64,000 bases of DNA from JAICJR01 sp963848495 (lineage in GTDB: Bacteria > Actinomycetota > Thermoleophilia > Solirubrobacterales > Thermoleophilaceae), in assembly GCA_963848495.1 (NCBI GenBank), contig CAWKDV010000002.1, positions 1,674,001-1,738,000 on the forward strand. The letters run 5' to 3'. The position numbers were made by a program, and so were the translations under genes. Below, one piece after another: positions 23,326-31,027 of the stretch. The notes under the pieces were generated by a model. It was not told where the DNA came from. It did not search any database and worked only from the letters and a program-made list of their open reading frames with translations. The first letter of the stretch is position 1. Each line of letters begins with the position of its first letter.

Positions 23326-24861
23326 CTACGCGGCCGCCTCCGCGACGTGGTGCGCGGCTCCCTGCACGAAGTCGCGCCTCCTGACAAGCACGAGCGAGAG
23401 CACGGCGCCCGCCGCGGCCACCGCGAAGGCCACCAGCAGGATCTCGTTGAGCCCGCTGACGAACGCGTGCCGGCCGGCAATCACCACCTGGGCCTTGATG
23501 CGCGGCGGAGCGCCTGCGCCGGCGCCTCCTGTTGAGAGCTGCTGCGCCACCGACGCGCCCTGATGGGCGATGAAACGGCCGGCCGGGGTGCCCGACAGCA
23601 GCGAGGTCGCCTCGTTCTGCACTTTGTGCTGGAAGACGGCGCCGAGGCCCGCGATGCCGGTCGCGACGCCGACCTGGCGGAAGGTGTTGTTGATGCCCGA
23701 CGCCATGCCGCTGCGGGCCGGCGATACCACCCCCACCGCGGTCTGGGCGAGCATGGGGTTGAGGATGCCGAGGCCGACGCCGGCGGCCACGAAGCCGCCG
23801 AGCAGCGTCGTCCAGCTGGAGTGCACGGTCACTCCGTGCATGAGCAGCAGCGCGAGCGCCACCAGGCCGAGCCCGGCACTCATCGGAACCCGCGGCGGCA
23901 GCCTGGTCGACAGCCGCCCGGCCAGCGGCGCCACGAAGAACGAGACCACCGTCAGCGGCAGGAAGCGCAGGCCGGTCTCCACCGGCGAGTAGCCGAGGAT
24001 GTTCTGCATGTAGAGCGTGATGTAGAGGAACATGGCGAACATCGACGCCGACACCGTGAAGGCGGCGATCGAGGCGCCCGCGAAGGTGGGGTTGCGGAGC
24101 AGGGCAAGGTCGAACATCGGGCGCTGCTGGCGGCTCTCGGCCACCACGAACAGGACCAGCATCACCCCGGCGCCCACGAGCTCGGCCACGATCTGCGTGC
24201 TGCCCCAGCCCTTGTCGTTGCCGCGGATCAGCGCCAGCACGAAGAGGAACAGGCCCGCCGAGAACGTCACCAGGCCGGCCCAGTCCACCCGCGTCGCCTC
24301 GGGGTCCTTCGAGTCCGCCAGCTTCACCATCGCCAGGGACACCGCGATCACGCCGATCGGCAGGTTGATGAAGAAGATGTACTCCCAGCCGAAGCCCTGC
24401 GTCAGCGCTCCGCCGATCAGCGGCCCCACCGCCGCCGCCGCGCCGATCGTGGCGCCCCAGACGCCGTAGGCGGTGCCGCGCTCGCGACCGGAGAACTCCT
24501 GCGCCAGCAGCGCCAGCGAGGTGGCGAACATCATCGCCCCGCCCACTCCCTGGATCCCGCGCGCGAGGTTCAGCACGAGCGGCCGGTTGGCCAGGCCGCA
24601 CAGCAGCGAGGCGATCGTGAAGACGGTCAGCCCGGCGATGAAGATCTTCTTGCGGCCCAGGAGGTCGGCCAGCGAGCCCGCGGTGAGCAGCAGCGCGGCA
24701 AGCGTCAGCGCGTAGGCGTCCACCACCCACTGGAGGTCGTGGAAGTCCGCGTGGAGCGAGCGCTGGATCGACGGCAGCGCGACGTTCACGATTGTGATGT
24801 CGAGCAGCAACATGAATGTCGCCACGCAGACGACGATCAGGGTCCACCACTTGCGTTCCAT
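23326..24861 (-). CDS. DHA2-type (EmrB/QacA-like) MFS drug exporter, 14 helices
   Basis: 511 residues from ATG 24861; the frame continues upstream but would run over hrcA. The start MERKWWTLIVVCVATFMLLLDITIVNVALP is the classic DHA2 N-terminus with motif D1 (LDxTIVNVALP). Motif A (GSLADLLGRKK) and motif C-like sequence follow, and there are about 14 hydrophobic helices. Such proteins export drugs or lipids with protons. It starts 10 bases from the divergent hrcA, so the two share a promoter region and HrcA might influence it; no operator is evident. Confidence 0.92.
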   Translation of the reverse strand: MERKWWTLIVVCVATFMLLLDITIVNVALPSIQRSLHADFHDLQWVVDAYALTLAALLLTAGSLADLLGRKKIFIAGLTVFTIASLLCGLANRPLVLNLARGIQGVGGAMMFATSLALLAQEFSGRERGTAYGVWGATIGAAAAVGPLIGGALTQGFGWEYIFFINLPIGVIAVSLAMVKLADSKDPEATRVDWAGLVTFSAGLFLFVLALIRGNDKGWGSTQIVAELVGAGVMLVLFVVAESRQQRPMFDLALLRNPTFAGASIAAFTVSASMFAMFLYITLYMQNILGYSPVETGLRFLPLTVVSFFVAPLAGRLSTRLPPRVPMSAGLGLVALALLLMHGVTVHSSWTTLLGGFVAAGVGLGILNPMLAQTAVGVVSPARSGMASGINNTFRQVGVATGIAGLGAVFQHKVQNEATSLLSGTPAGRFIAHQGASVAQQLSTGGAGAGAPPRIKAQVVIAGRHAFVSGLNEILLVAFAVAAAGAVLSLVLVRRRDFVQGAAHHVAEAAA

Positions 24862-24871
24862 AATCTGAGCT

Positions 24872-25897
24872 GTGGAGATAACCACGCGACAGGCCGAAGT
24901 GCTCAGAATGGTCGTCGAGACCCACGTTTCGCGTGGGCAGCCGGTGGGCTCCAAATGGCTCGCTGAGCAGGCAAATCTGCCCTGGCGGCCGTCGACGATC
25001 CGGGCCGAGCTGGCGAAGCTCGAGGAACTGGGCCTGCTGCAGCACCCGCACACGTCGGCTGGCCGCGTGCCCACCGACCGCGGCTACCGCTACTACGTCG
25101 ACGAGCTGCTCGAGGGCGGCCGGCTGCCTGTCCCGCGCGCCAGGTTCCAGGTCACGGACATGCGGCGCGAGGTGGAGGAGACGCTGCGCACAACGGCCGA
25201 GCAGCTCTCGCAGGTCACCAACCTGCTGGCGATCGTGTCGGCGCCGCCGATCGCCACCACCACGATCCGCCACATCGAGGTCCTGCTGCTGCAGCCGCAG
25301 GTGGCGATGGTCGTGGTGATCACCTCCACCGGCGGCGTCAGCAAGCGCGTGATCAGTTACGGCCACCCGGTCGACCCGGGTCTCGTGGATTGGGCGGGCG
25401 AGTACCTCAACGAGTCGCTCGGCGGGATGGCGGTCGGTGCGCGCATGATCCATTCGAAGCTCGCGGACGAGGGGCTGTCGGGGTCGGAGCGCGGCTTCCT
25501 GGCCACACTTGCGCCCGCCTTCACCGAGCTCGAGGAGACCGCCGAGGACACGCTCTACGTGGACGGCGCCGCCCGCCTCCTGTCGGAGGATCGCGTGCAG
25601 GAGCTGACGCAGATAGACGACCTGGTGCAGCTGCTCGAACGCCGCATGGCGCTGCTGGCGCTGCTGCGCGAGGCGCTCACGGGGCCTGGCCTCTACCTGC
25701 GCATCGGCCACGAGAACAGCTCGCCGGCGCTTCAGTCGCTCAGCATCGTCGCCGCCAATTACGGCCTCGCGCACCGCAACCTCGGCGCGGTGAGCGTCGT
25801 GGGGCCCGTGCGGATGGACTACGCCAAGGCGATTGGGTCCGTGCGCCAGGCGGCAGCGGAGCTGTCGCGCTTCGTAGAGCAGCTCTACGACGAGTAG
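24872..25897 (+). CDS. hrcA: Heat-shock repressor HrcA
   Basis: 341 residues from GTG 24872. The winged-helix N-terminus ITTRQAEVLRMVVETHVSRGQPVGSKWLAEQ and WRPSTIRAELAKLEELGLLQHPHTSAGRVPTDRGYRYYVDELL are highly characteristic. The C-terminal domain contains IGHENSSPALQSLSIVAANYG and ends VRMDYAKAIGSVRQAAAELSRFV, as in HrcA. It represses dnaK/groE by binding CIRCE elements. dnaJ, its usual neighbour, is 6.7 kb downstream with unrelated genes in between. No CIRCE sequence is visible at either gene. Confidence 0.96.
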   Translation: MEITTRQAEVLRMVVETHVSRGQPVGSKWLAEQANLPWRPSTIRAELAKLEELGLLQHPHTSAGRVPTDRGYRYYVDELLEGGRLPVPRARFQVTDMRREVEETLRTTAEQLSQVTNLLAIVSAPPIATTTIRHIEVLLLQPQVAMVVVITSTGGVSKRVISYGHPVDPGLVDWAGEYLNESLGGMAVGARMIHSKLADEGLSGSERGFLATLAPAFTELEETAEDTLYVDGAARLLSEDRVQELTQIDDLVQLLERRMALLALLREALTGPGLYLRIGHENSSPALQSLSIVAANYGLAHRNLGAVSVVGPVRMDYAKAIGSVRQAAAELSRFVEQLYDE

Positions 25898-25958
25898 CGC
25901 AGGGGAAGAAGCGCGCCAAGTCGGGCGTCTTCAGTCGTGCAGGGGTTCCCGACTGGAG

Positions 25959-26369
25959 GTGTCCGTGATCCTTAGACCCAAGCTGCTTGCCCTTGGTGCC
26001 GTGGCGATCGTGCTCGCCGTGGCAGCCTGCGGTGGCTCGAAGAAGACCAGCTCGAGCAATACCACCGCTGCCGCGCCGTCGGGAGGCGGCGAGACGCTGA
26101 AGCTGTCCGCGGACCCGACCAAGCTCGCGTTCAACACGAAGACGCTGTCGGCCAAATCCGGCACCGTCACGCTCACGATGGCCAACCCATCGGGCATTCC
26201 GCACGCGATCGCGGTCGAGGGCAACGGCCTGGACAAGAAGGGCCAGACCGTTCAGCAGGGCGGCACCTCCACGATCAGCGTGAACCTGAAGCCCGGCAAG
26301 TACACCTTCTACTGCCCGGTCGACGGCCACCGCGCGGCCGGCATGGAGGGGACGCTCACCGTCTCGTGA
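25959..26369 (+). CDS. Lipoprotein cupredoxin (type 1 copper) domain protein
   Basis: 136 residues from GTG 25959, with GGAGG just upstream. A lipoprotein signal ends in the lipobox VAAC (Cys24), followed by a Ser/Thr/Gly-rich spacer. The cupredoxin domain shows the likely type 1 copper ligands His82 (in IPHAIAVEG), Cys119 (FYCPVDGH), His124 and Met129 (AAGMEG). It would act as an electron carrier or copper-binding protein on the outer face of the membrane. Nothing nearby identifies its redox partner. A hairpin at 26377-26414 follows it. Confidence 0.9.
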   Translation: MSVILRPKLLALGAVAIVLAVAACGGSKKTSSSNTTAAAPSGGGETLKLSADPTKLAFNTKTLSAKSGTVTLTMANPSGIPHAIAVEGNGLDKKGQTVQQGGTSTISVNLKPGKYTFYCPVDGHRAAGMEGTLTVS

Positions 26370-26376
26370 GTCCGAG

Positions 26377-26414
26377 GGGCGAGGCGGCCGACCCCCTCCG
26401 CGGTCGCCTCGCCC
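26377..26414 (+). terminator. Hairpin after the cupredoxin gene
   Basis: GGGCGAGGC (26377-26385) pairs with GCCTCGCCC (26406-26414), with an inner GACC/GGTC pair extending it. It lies eight bases beyond the stop. No T-run. Confidence 0.5.
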
Positions 26415-26448
26415 GAAGGCTGATCCGATCGGCCTTGCGCCGCGCATA

Positions 26449-26464
26449 CTTAGGCTTCCCTAAG
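26449..26464 (+). promoter_or_regulatory. Palindromic operator-like site before the ZIP transporter
   Basis: CTTAGG-CTTC-CCTAAG is a perfect 6-bp inverted repeat with a four-base centre, 20 bases before the ATG, overlapping a possible -10 (TAAGAT, 26461-26466). The TTAGG/CCTAA half-sites recall DtxR/IdeR boxes, but the spacing is shorter than the IdeR consensus. Metal-dependent repression is plausible given that a metal transporter follows. Confidence 0.5.
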
Positions 26465-26484
26465 ATGTTGTCGGCACCGATCGA

Positions 26485-27348
26485 ATGTCCTTCGCTGAGA
26501 CCGTAGCCCTGGGAGCCCTCGCCGGCTTCACGATCTTCCTGGGCCTGCCAGTCGGCAGGCTGCAGGTTCTGTCCTCGCGCGGGCGCGTGGCGCTGGCGAT
26601 GTTCTCCGTCGGCGTGCTCGCCTTCATCCTGGTGGACGTCCTCGAGCACGGCCTCGGGATCGTCGAGGCCGGCCTCCAGCGCTACAAGGACGGCCACGCG
26701 AGCTTCAGCCACGTGGTGGCCCTGGCCCTGGTGCTGGGCGCCGGGTTCGCGGCGGGCAGCGCGGGGCTGGCCACGGTCGAGCGTTGGATGCGGCCGCGCA
26801 ACCGGCCCAAGCCCGTTGCCGGAGCCTCACCCGAGGCGGCGGTGGCCGCGCCGGCGCTGCTCGACGACCTGGCGGTCGACGCCGCCGAGGTGCGCGCCAA
26901 GGCGCTCCGCACCGGCATGACGATCGCCGTGGCCATCGGAATCCACAACTTCGCCGAGGGGTTGGCGATCGGCGTCTCGGCTCGCGCGGGCGAAATCGGG
27001 CTCGCCACGGTCCTCATCGTCGGCTTCGCGCTCCACAACGCCACCGAGGGCTTCGGCATCGTCGGCCCGCTCGGCCCGGTGCGCCCCTCCTGGCGCTGGC
27101 TCGCGCTCGCCGGCCTCGTCGGCGGCGGCCCGACCTTCCTCGGCTCGCTGGTGGGCTACGGCGTGACCTCCGAGCCGCTCGAGCTGGCCTTCTACGCCGT
27201 GGCCGGCGGGGCGATCCTCTACGTGATCGGGGAGGTCTGGCACGCGATGCGCCGTCACGGCCACCGCGAGCTGGGTCTATGGCTGCTCGCGGCAGGGTTC
27301 ATGGTCGGGGTCATCACCGACCTCGTCGTCGCCTACGGCGGGGGGTAG
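26485..27348 (+). CDS. ZIP-family metal transporter
   Basis: 287 residues with about eight hydrophobic helices and a soluble loop at about 95-135 (Pro/Ala-rich). The ZIP metal-binding helices are clear: IGIHNFAEGLAIG near residues 151-163 and FALHNATEGFGI near 178-189, providing the conserved His, Asn and Glu ligands. It imports zinc, iron or manganese. The palindrome just upstream suggests a metalloregulator. The gene is convergent with the sigma-HicB gene, with an array of 7-8-mers between them. Confidence 0.9.
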   Translation: MSFAETVALGALAGFTIFLGLPVGRLQVLSSRGRVALAMFSVGVLAFILVDVLEHGLGIVEAGLQRYKDGHASFSHVVALALVLGAGFAAGSAGLATVERWMRPRNRPKPVAGASPEAAVAAPALLDDLAVDAAEVRAKALRTGMTIAVAIGIHNFAEGLAIGVSARAGEIGLATVLIVGFALHNATEGFGIVGPLGPVRPSWRWLALAGLVGGGPTFLGSLVGYGVTSEPLELAFYAVAGGAILYVIGEVWHAMRRHGHRELGLWLLAAGFMVGVITDLVVAYGGG

Positions 27349-27376
27349 GACTGCGGACTGCGGAACTGCGGAACTA
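27349..27376. repeat. Short tandem 7-8-mer array at a convergent gene junction
   Basis: GACTGCG twice, then GAACTGCG and a decayed GAACTACC, filling the 25 bases between the ZIP stop and the sigma-HicB stop. It belongs with the other 7-mer arrays of this window by size and placement, though its unit differs. Confidence 0.65.
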
Positions 27377-28657
27377 CCCGTGCACTAGGGCTACTACCAG
27401 CAGTACCACCGCCGCGATCCCAATCAGGGACAGGAGAACGGCGTTCACGACCATCGCCGGGCCTAGCCAGCGCCGGGGACGCTGCGCCGGCTCCGCGGGC
27501 TCTGCCGGTGGCTCGGCGGGCGCGGTTTCGACGGTTTCCCCGTTGCCATGAGGCCAGCCCACGGCGCTCGCTAGGGAGCTCGTGATGAACTGGTTCAGGC
27601 TCACTTCCTCGCGCTCGGCCGCCCGCGCCAGCTCCGCGTGCAGCGTGTGCGGCATCCGCAGCATCAGGCGGCCGCTGTAGGAGGCGGCGTCGCGCGGCTC
27701 GGGGACCTCGCGGCGCTTGGCCAGCGCGTCGGTGATCCAGGCCTCCATCGACTCGCGGATGGCGCCGGTGGCCTCGTCGGCGGTCTCGCCGTGGGCCTCG
27801 CAGCCGGGCAGCTCCTCCACGCGAGCGGTCCAGCCGCCGTTCTCCCTCACGAGGACGATGTGGTACGGGCGCTCGAGGTAGGAAGCGCTCGCCCGCGTCT
27901 CCTCCATCGGCGCCATGTTAGGCCGCGTCTGCGGCTCTGACGACTCGGCAAGCCCGGCCCGCAGCTTGGCCAGCGCCGCCTGAGTCCGGCGTGAGAGGTG
28001 GCGCTTGGAGATGCCGAGCTCGCGGGCCACGGCGTCGGCATCCAGGTCGCGCACGTAGCGCAGGTAGAGCAGGCGCCGCTCGTCCTCCTCGAGGCCCTCG
28101 AACGCGTCGGCCAGCGCCAGGCGGTCGTCCGCCGCCAGCGAGCTGTCGGGCGACAGCAGCTCGTCGAGCGAGCCGCTCTCGGCGGTGGTGGCCACCTCGG
28201 CCTGCGCGACCTCGTCCTCGTCGACGCCGAGGTCGGCGGCGAGCTCTGCGAGCGTGGGCTCCCTTCCAAGCCGCGCGGTGAGCTCCTGGCGGCTCGCCCG
28301 CAGCCGCCCGCGCAGCTCCGACAGGCCCCGCGGCAGCCGCACCGCCTGGCCGCGGTCGCGCAGGTGGCGCTTGATCTCGCCGGAGATGTTCGGCACCGCG
28401 AAGGCTCCGAGCTCAGAGCCGCGCGCGGGGTCGAAGCGGTCGATCGCCTTGATCAGCCCGATCGAGCCAACCTGGACCAGGTCTTCGTAGTCCTCGCCGC
28501 GCGCGTAGCGCCGCGCGAGGCTCGCAACCAGCGGCATGTAGAGCTCGATGAGCTGCGCGCGGGCGTTCGCGTCGCCTTCTCGGCGATATGAGCGGAGCAG
28601 CCGGGCGGTCGTGTCCGGCGAGGGCGGAACTACGCTGCTTGCAGCGGTTTTTTCCAC
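27374..28657 (-). CDS. SigB/F-type sigma factor fused to HicB-like domain and C-terminal membrane anchor
   Basis: 427 residues in one frame. Residues 1-238 are a sigma-70 family factor of the group 3 type (DLVQVGSIGLIKAIDRFDPARG, region 2; AVRLPRGLSELRG, region 3; ALADAFEGLEEDERRLLYLRYVRDLDADAVARELGISKRHLSRR, region 4). Residues 263-315 resemble the HicB antitoxin fold (YHIVLVRENGGWTARVEELPGCEAHG) and 328-367 a ribbon-helix-helix (LMLRMPHTLHAELARAAEREEVSLNQFI). A Pro/Glu linker and a transmembrane helix (400-425) end it. An internal ATG at 27916 could also give a separate HicB-TM protein. No HicA toxin lies nearby. A frame-joining sequence error cannot be excluded. Confidence 0.85.
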   Translation of the reverse strand: MEKTAASSVVPPSPDTTARLLRSYRREGDANARAQLIELYMPLVASLARRYARGEDYEDLVQVGSIGLIKAIDRFDPARGSELGAFAVPNISGEIKRHLRDRGQAVRLPRGLSELRGRLRASRQELTARLGREPTLAELAADLGVDEDEVAQAEVATTAESGSLDELLSPDSSLAADDRLALADAFEGLEEDERRLLYLRYVRDLDADAVARELGISKRHLSRRTQAALAKLRAGLAESSEPQTRPNMAPMEETRASASYLERPYHIVLVRENGGWTARVEELPGCEAHGETADEATGAIRESMEAWITDALAKRREVPEPRDAASYSGRLMLRMPHTLHAELARAAEREEVSLNQFITSSLASAVGWPHGNGETVETAPAEPPAEPAEPAQRPRRWLGPAMVVNAVLLSLIGIAAVVLLVVALVHG

Positions 28658-28681
28658 GACGGGGGCGGAGCCGGGGGCGGT

Positions 28682-28709
28682 GGTACCACTGTCACCTTAA
28701 CGTGGTATC
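28682..28709. promoter_or_regulatory. Inverted repeat in the divergent sigma-HicB / secreted protein promoter region
   Basis: GTACCAC and GTGGTAT flank a 12-base centre; the core is TACCAC-N12-GTGGTA. It lies in the 60-base gap between the two divergent starts and could serve both. The ACCAC/GTGGT half-site is shared with the palindrome at 29697-29716. Confidence 0.4.
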
Positions 28710-28717
28710 GGCGCTTC

Positions 28718-29674
28718 GTGCGGGTTTTTGGCCGTCGTCGCGGCCTTGCGGGTACGTCACGGGTGGTGCTCGCACGCGCGTTCTTCCTGCTCGCTCTCCT
28801 GACGCTCGCCCTCGCGGCGCCGGCGCATGCCGACCCGTTCAGCGACGCGCAGGCGGCGCTCGAGCAGACCGCGCAGCAGGTCGGCTCCTCTGTCGGGGTG
28901 CCCGCGCCGCAAACGCCGCGGCAGCAGAAGAGCTGGACCGAGAGCACGGCCCAGAACGGTGGGGTGGCCGCTCCGACGGCACCGGCTCAACCCACTACGG
29001 CGGGACCCGCCCCGGCTACATCGGCGGAACCCGCTCCGGCACCGGCGGCGGCCGCCCCGGCCCCGACGGCGGTCGCTCCGGCGCCGGCGAACGTGAACAT
29101 CACGATCCGTGTGAAGAGCCCGGGGAACGACGGGCCCACGATCCAGCAGGTGGTGTCCGGCGGCATCTCCGCGGCCGACGCCGACCGCATCGAGCACGAC
29201 CTGCAGGTGCAGCTCAACAAGAAGTTCAAGGAGCTGCAGAAGCAGATGCGCGCGCCGGCGCCCGCGCCGGTCCAGACGATGCCCGTCAGCCACGTGGTGC
29301 AGGCGCCGGTCCGTCATGCGCCCAAGCCGCACGCGGTGCACGCAGCGCGCGCCCTACACCAGGTGGCCGCGCTGCGGCTTCCGAAGGTCGCCCCGCCGCC
29401 CCGCCCGGCGCCCCGGCACATCCTGCACCGCACCCATGCGCAGCGCGCCGTGCACCGCGACCAGGCGCCGTTCCAGCAGCTTCCACAACCGTTTCCAGAC
29501 CAGGCACTGAGCGCCGGCAGCTCAGGCGGCACGTCGACTCCGCCACCGGCACTCTTCGCGGTACTGCTCGCCGCAGCCTGCTTCGCGGCCTCGATGTTCG
29601 TGACCGGCCTCTGGGATGCCCACCGGAGGCGCCGGACACGACTGTTCGCATCGAGGCTCGAACGCCCCGGCTAG
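28718..29674 (+). CDS. Secreted Ala/Pro-rich protein with C-terminal membrane anchor
   Basis: 318 residues. A signal peptide ends at about residue 39 (LALAAPAHADPF). A Pro/Ala/Thr-rich stretch (about 63-125) is followed by NVNITIRVKSPGNDGP, then a helical segment (ADADRIEHDLQVQLNKKFKELQKQM), a His/Pro/Ala-rich region with many His residues, and a transmembrane helix near 275-297 ending in a basic tail (DAHRRRRTRLF). The motif RVKSPGNDG is nearly the same as the repeat core of the next gene (RVLSPGNDG), so the two probably interact or share ancestry. Likely an exported protein tethered to the membrane; no enzyme domain. Confidence 0.75.
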   Translation: MRVFGRRRGLAGTSRVVLARAFFLLALLTLALAAPAHADPFSDAQAALEQTAQQVGSSVGVPAPQTPRQQKSWTESTAQNGGVAAPTAPAQPTTAGPAPATSAEPAPAPAAAAPAPTAVAPAPANVNITIRVKSPGNDGPTIQQVVSGGISAADADRIEHDLQVQLNKKFKELQKQMRAPAPAPVQTMPVSHVVQAPVRHAPKPHAVHAARALHQVAALRLPKVAPPPRPAPRHILHRTHAQRAVHRDQAPFQQLPQPFPDQALSAGSSGGTSTPPPALFAVLLAAACFAASMFVTGLWDAHRRRRTRLFASRLERPG

Positions 29675-29696
29675 CTCCCACGAGCGCACACGTACG

Positions 29697-29716
29697 GCGC
29701 ACCACCCGTGGTGCGC
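29697..29716. promoter_or_regulatory. Perfect palindrome upstream of the repeat protein gene
   Basis: GCGCACCAC and GTGGTGCGC separated by CC form a perfect 9-bp inverted repeat, 27 bases before the ATG at 29744. Short centre and position favour a DNA operator over an RNA hairpin, but it could also end the upstream transcript. Half-site ACCAC matches that at 28682-28709. Confidence 0.5.
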
Positions 29717-29743
29717 GACCAACGCTCGAAGGGAGCAACGGCT

Positions 29744-30886
29744 ATGAAAGGTCGTCTCCTCGCGCTGACCGTCGGGCTCATGCTCATAGGAGCTGCGCCC
29801 GCCGCCGCCGGTACCACCAGCTTGGGGAACCAAGCCGCGGGCCAGGACGCCAGCAACATGCAGTCGGCGTCGTCAAGCGCGAAGTCAACCCAGATAGACC
29901 CCAGCAACGAGAACATCTCGGTGCGGGTCCTGAGCCCCGGCAATGACGGGGACGTCACGCAGAGCAACAACTCGAGCGCCGAGTCGGGCGCGTTGAACGC
30001 CAACAGCACGGGCCAGGCGTCGAACCAGGTCCAGTCGGGCGGCGGCGCGGCCTCCAAGGCACTCCAGGAGGCCGCCCAGTGGGCCGGCAACGACCAGTCG
30101 GCGGACTCCAGTGCCAAGTCGACCCAGAAGGACCCGAGCAACGAGAACATCTCGGTGCGGGTGCTCAGCAAGGGCGATAACGGCTCGGTCGACCAGAGCA
30201 ACAACTCGGATGCGAAGTCGTTCGCGGGCAACAAGAACGGCACGATGCAGATGAGTGGCCAGAACCAGGGCGGCGGGAAGTCGACGTCGCCGAAGAGCAG
30301 CACCCGCGGCTCGGACACATCGTCCGGGAGCGATTCCTGCGGATGCGACTCAGGCGGTTCGAAGTCGATCCAGGCGGCGGGCCAGGACGCGGCCAGCAAG
30401 CAGACGGCCAAGTCCGACGCCACGTCGAAGCAGATCGGTGCCGAGAACCAGAACGACCCGGTCCGGGTGAAGAGCCCGGGTGACGACGGCTCCGTCGATC
30501 AGAGCAACAACTCCGACGCGAAGTCGTTCGCCGGGAACCTCAACAAGACCATGCAGGGCAGCGAGCAGAGTCAGGCGGGCATGTCCGACTCCGTGCCGCT
30601 CGCGTCCCTGATGCGAAGTGTCTGCGGCTGCAGCCTCAGCTCGCTGGGGATTCAGGCCGCGGGGCAGGACTCGATGAACACCCAGGACGCCAAGTCGTCC
30701 GGCGACTCCGAGCAGAAGTCGCCGTCGAACGACAACCTGCCGACGCGAACGAAGGAGAGCGACGGCTCGAGCGGCGACGTGAGCCAGGAGAACAACTCCT
30801 CGGCCGAGTCGAAGGCGCTCAACCTGAACGGGCTGCTCCAGATGCTGAGGCAGCTCCAAGGTGGTGGTGCGATCCAACTGTTGTGA
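29744..30886 (+). CDS. Secreted Asn/Gln/Ser-rich protein with four ~90-residue repeats
   Basis: 380 residues from ATG 29744 (GAAGGGAG upstream), starting with a signal peptide (MKGRLLALTVGLMLIGAAPAAAG). Four repeats begin at about 29824, 30076, 30367 and 30649. Each has NQAAGQD or its like, an Ala/Lys/Ser stretch, a core ENISVRVLSPGNDGDV, then QSNNSSAES and a Gln/Asn-rich end. Cys occur only as SCGCDS and SVCGCS between repeats 2-3 and 3-4. Repetition of short polar strands rich in N, Q, S and G suggests a beta-solenoid or amyloid-like fibre (curlin-like repeats are comparable), but no family is recognised. No membrane anchor. Confidence 0.75.
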   Translation: MKGRLLALTVGLMLIGAAPAAAGTTSLGNQAAGQDASNMQSASSSAKSTQIDPSNENISVRVLSPGNDGDVTQSNNSSAESGALNANSTGQASNQVQSGGGAASKALQEAAQWAGNDQSADSSAKSTQKDPSNENISVRVLSKGDNGSVDQSNNSDAKSFAGNKNGTMQMSGQNQGGGKSTSPKSSTRGSDTSSGSDSCGCDSGGSKSIQAAGQDAASKQTAKSDATSKQIGAENQNDPVRVKSPGDDGSVDQSNNSDAKSFAGNLNKTMQGSEQSQAGMSDSVPLASLMRSVCGCSLSSLGIQAAGQDSMNTQDAKSSGDSEQKSPSNDNLPTRTKESDGSSGDVSQENNSSAESKALNLNGLLQMLRQLQGGGAIQLL

Positions 30887-30911
30887 TGCACGCTGCGGCC
30901 CGCATCGAGCC

Positions 30912-30942
30912 GCCGGCCGGGGGCGCCTCGCTCCCGGCCGGC
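30912..30942 (+). terminator. Strong hairpin after the repeat protein gene
   Basis: GCCGGCCGGG (30912-30921) and CCCGGCCGGC (30933-30942) form a perfect 10-bp stem with an 11-base loop, 25 bases beyond the stop codon. No T-run. Confidence 0.55.
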
Positions 30943-31027
30943 CTGGGCCGTACTCCGGGGTGGTGGCAGTACCCGGATCGGTGTACCGTTTTCGCGTCGC
31001 GGCTCTCCCGCAAGGAAGGTGGCCCCA

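Noticed and set aside
24862..24871. CIRCE element controlling hrcA or dnaJ
   Set aside because: Looked for TTAGCACTC-N9-GAGTGCTAA upstream of both genes and did not find it; the gap before hrcA is only 10 bases.
25919..25954. Terminator hairpin after hrcA (AGTCGGG with CCCGACT)
   Set aside because: Seven-base arms with a 22-base loop are weak for this GC content and overlap the ribosome binding area of the next gene.
27374..27916. A hicAB toxin-antitoxin system
   Set aside because: Only the HicB-like half is seen, fused to a sigma factor; no small HicA-like gene lies on either side.
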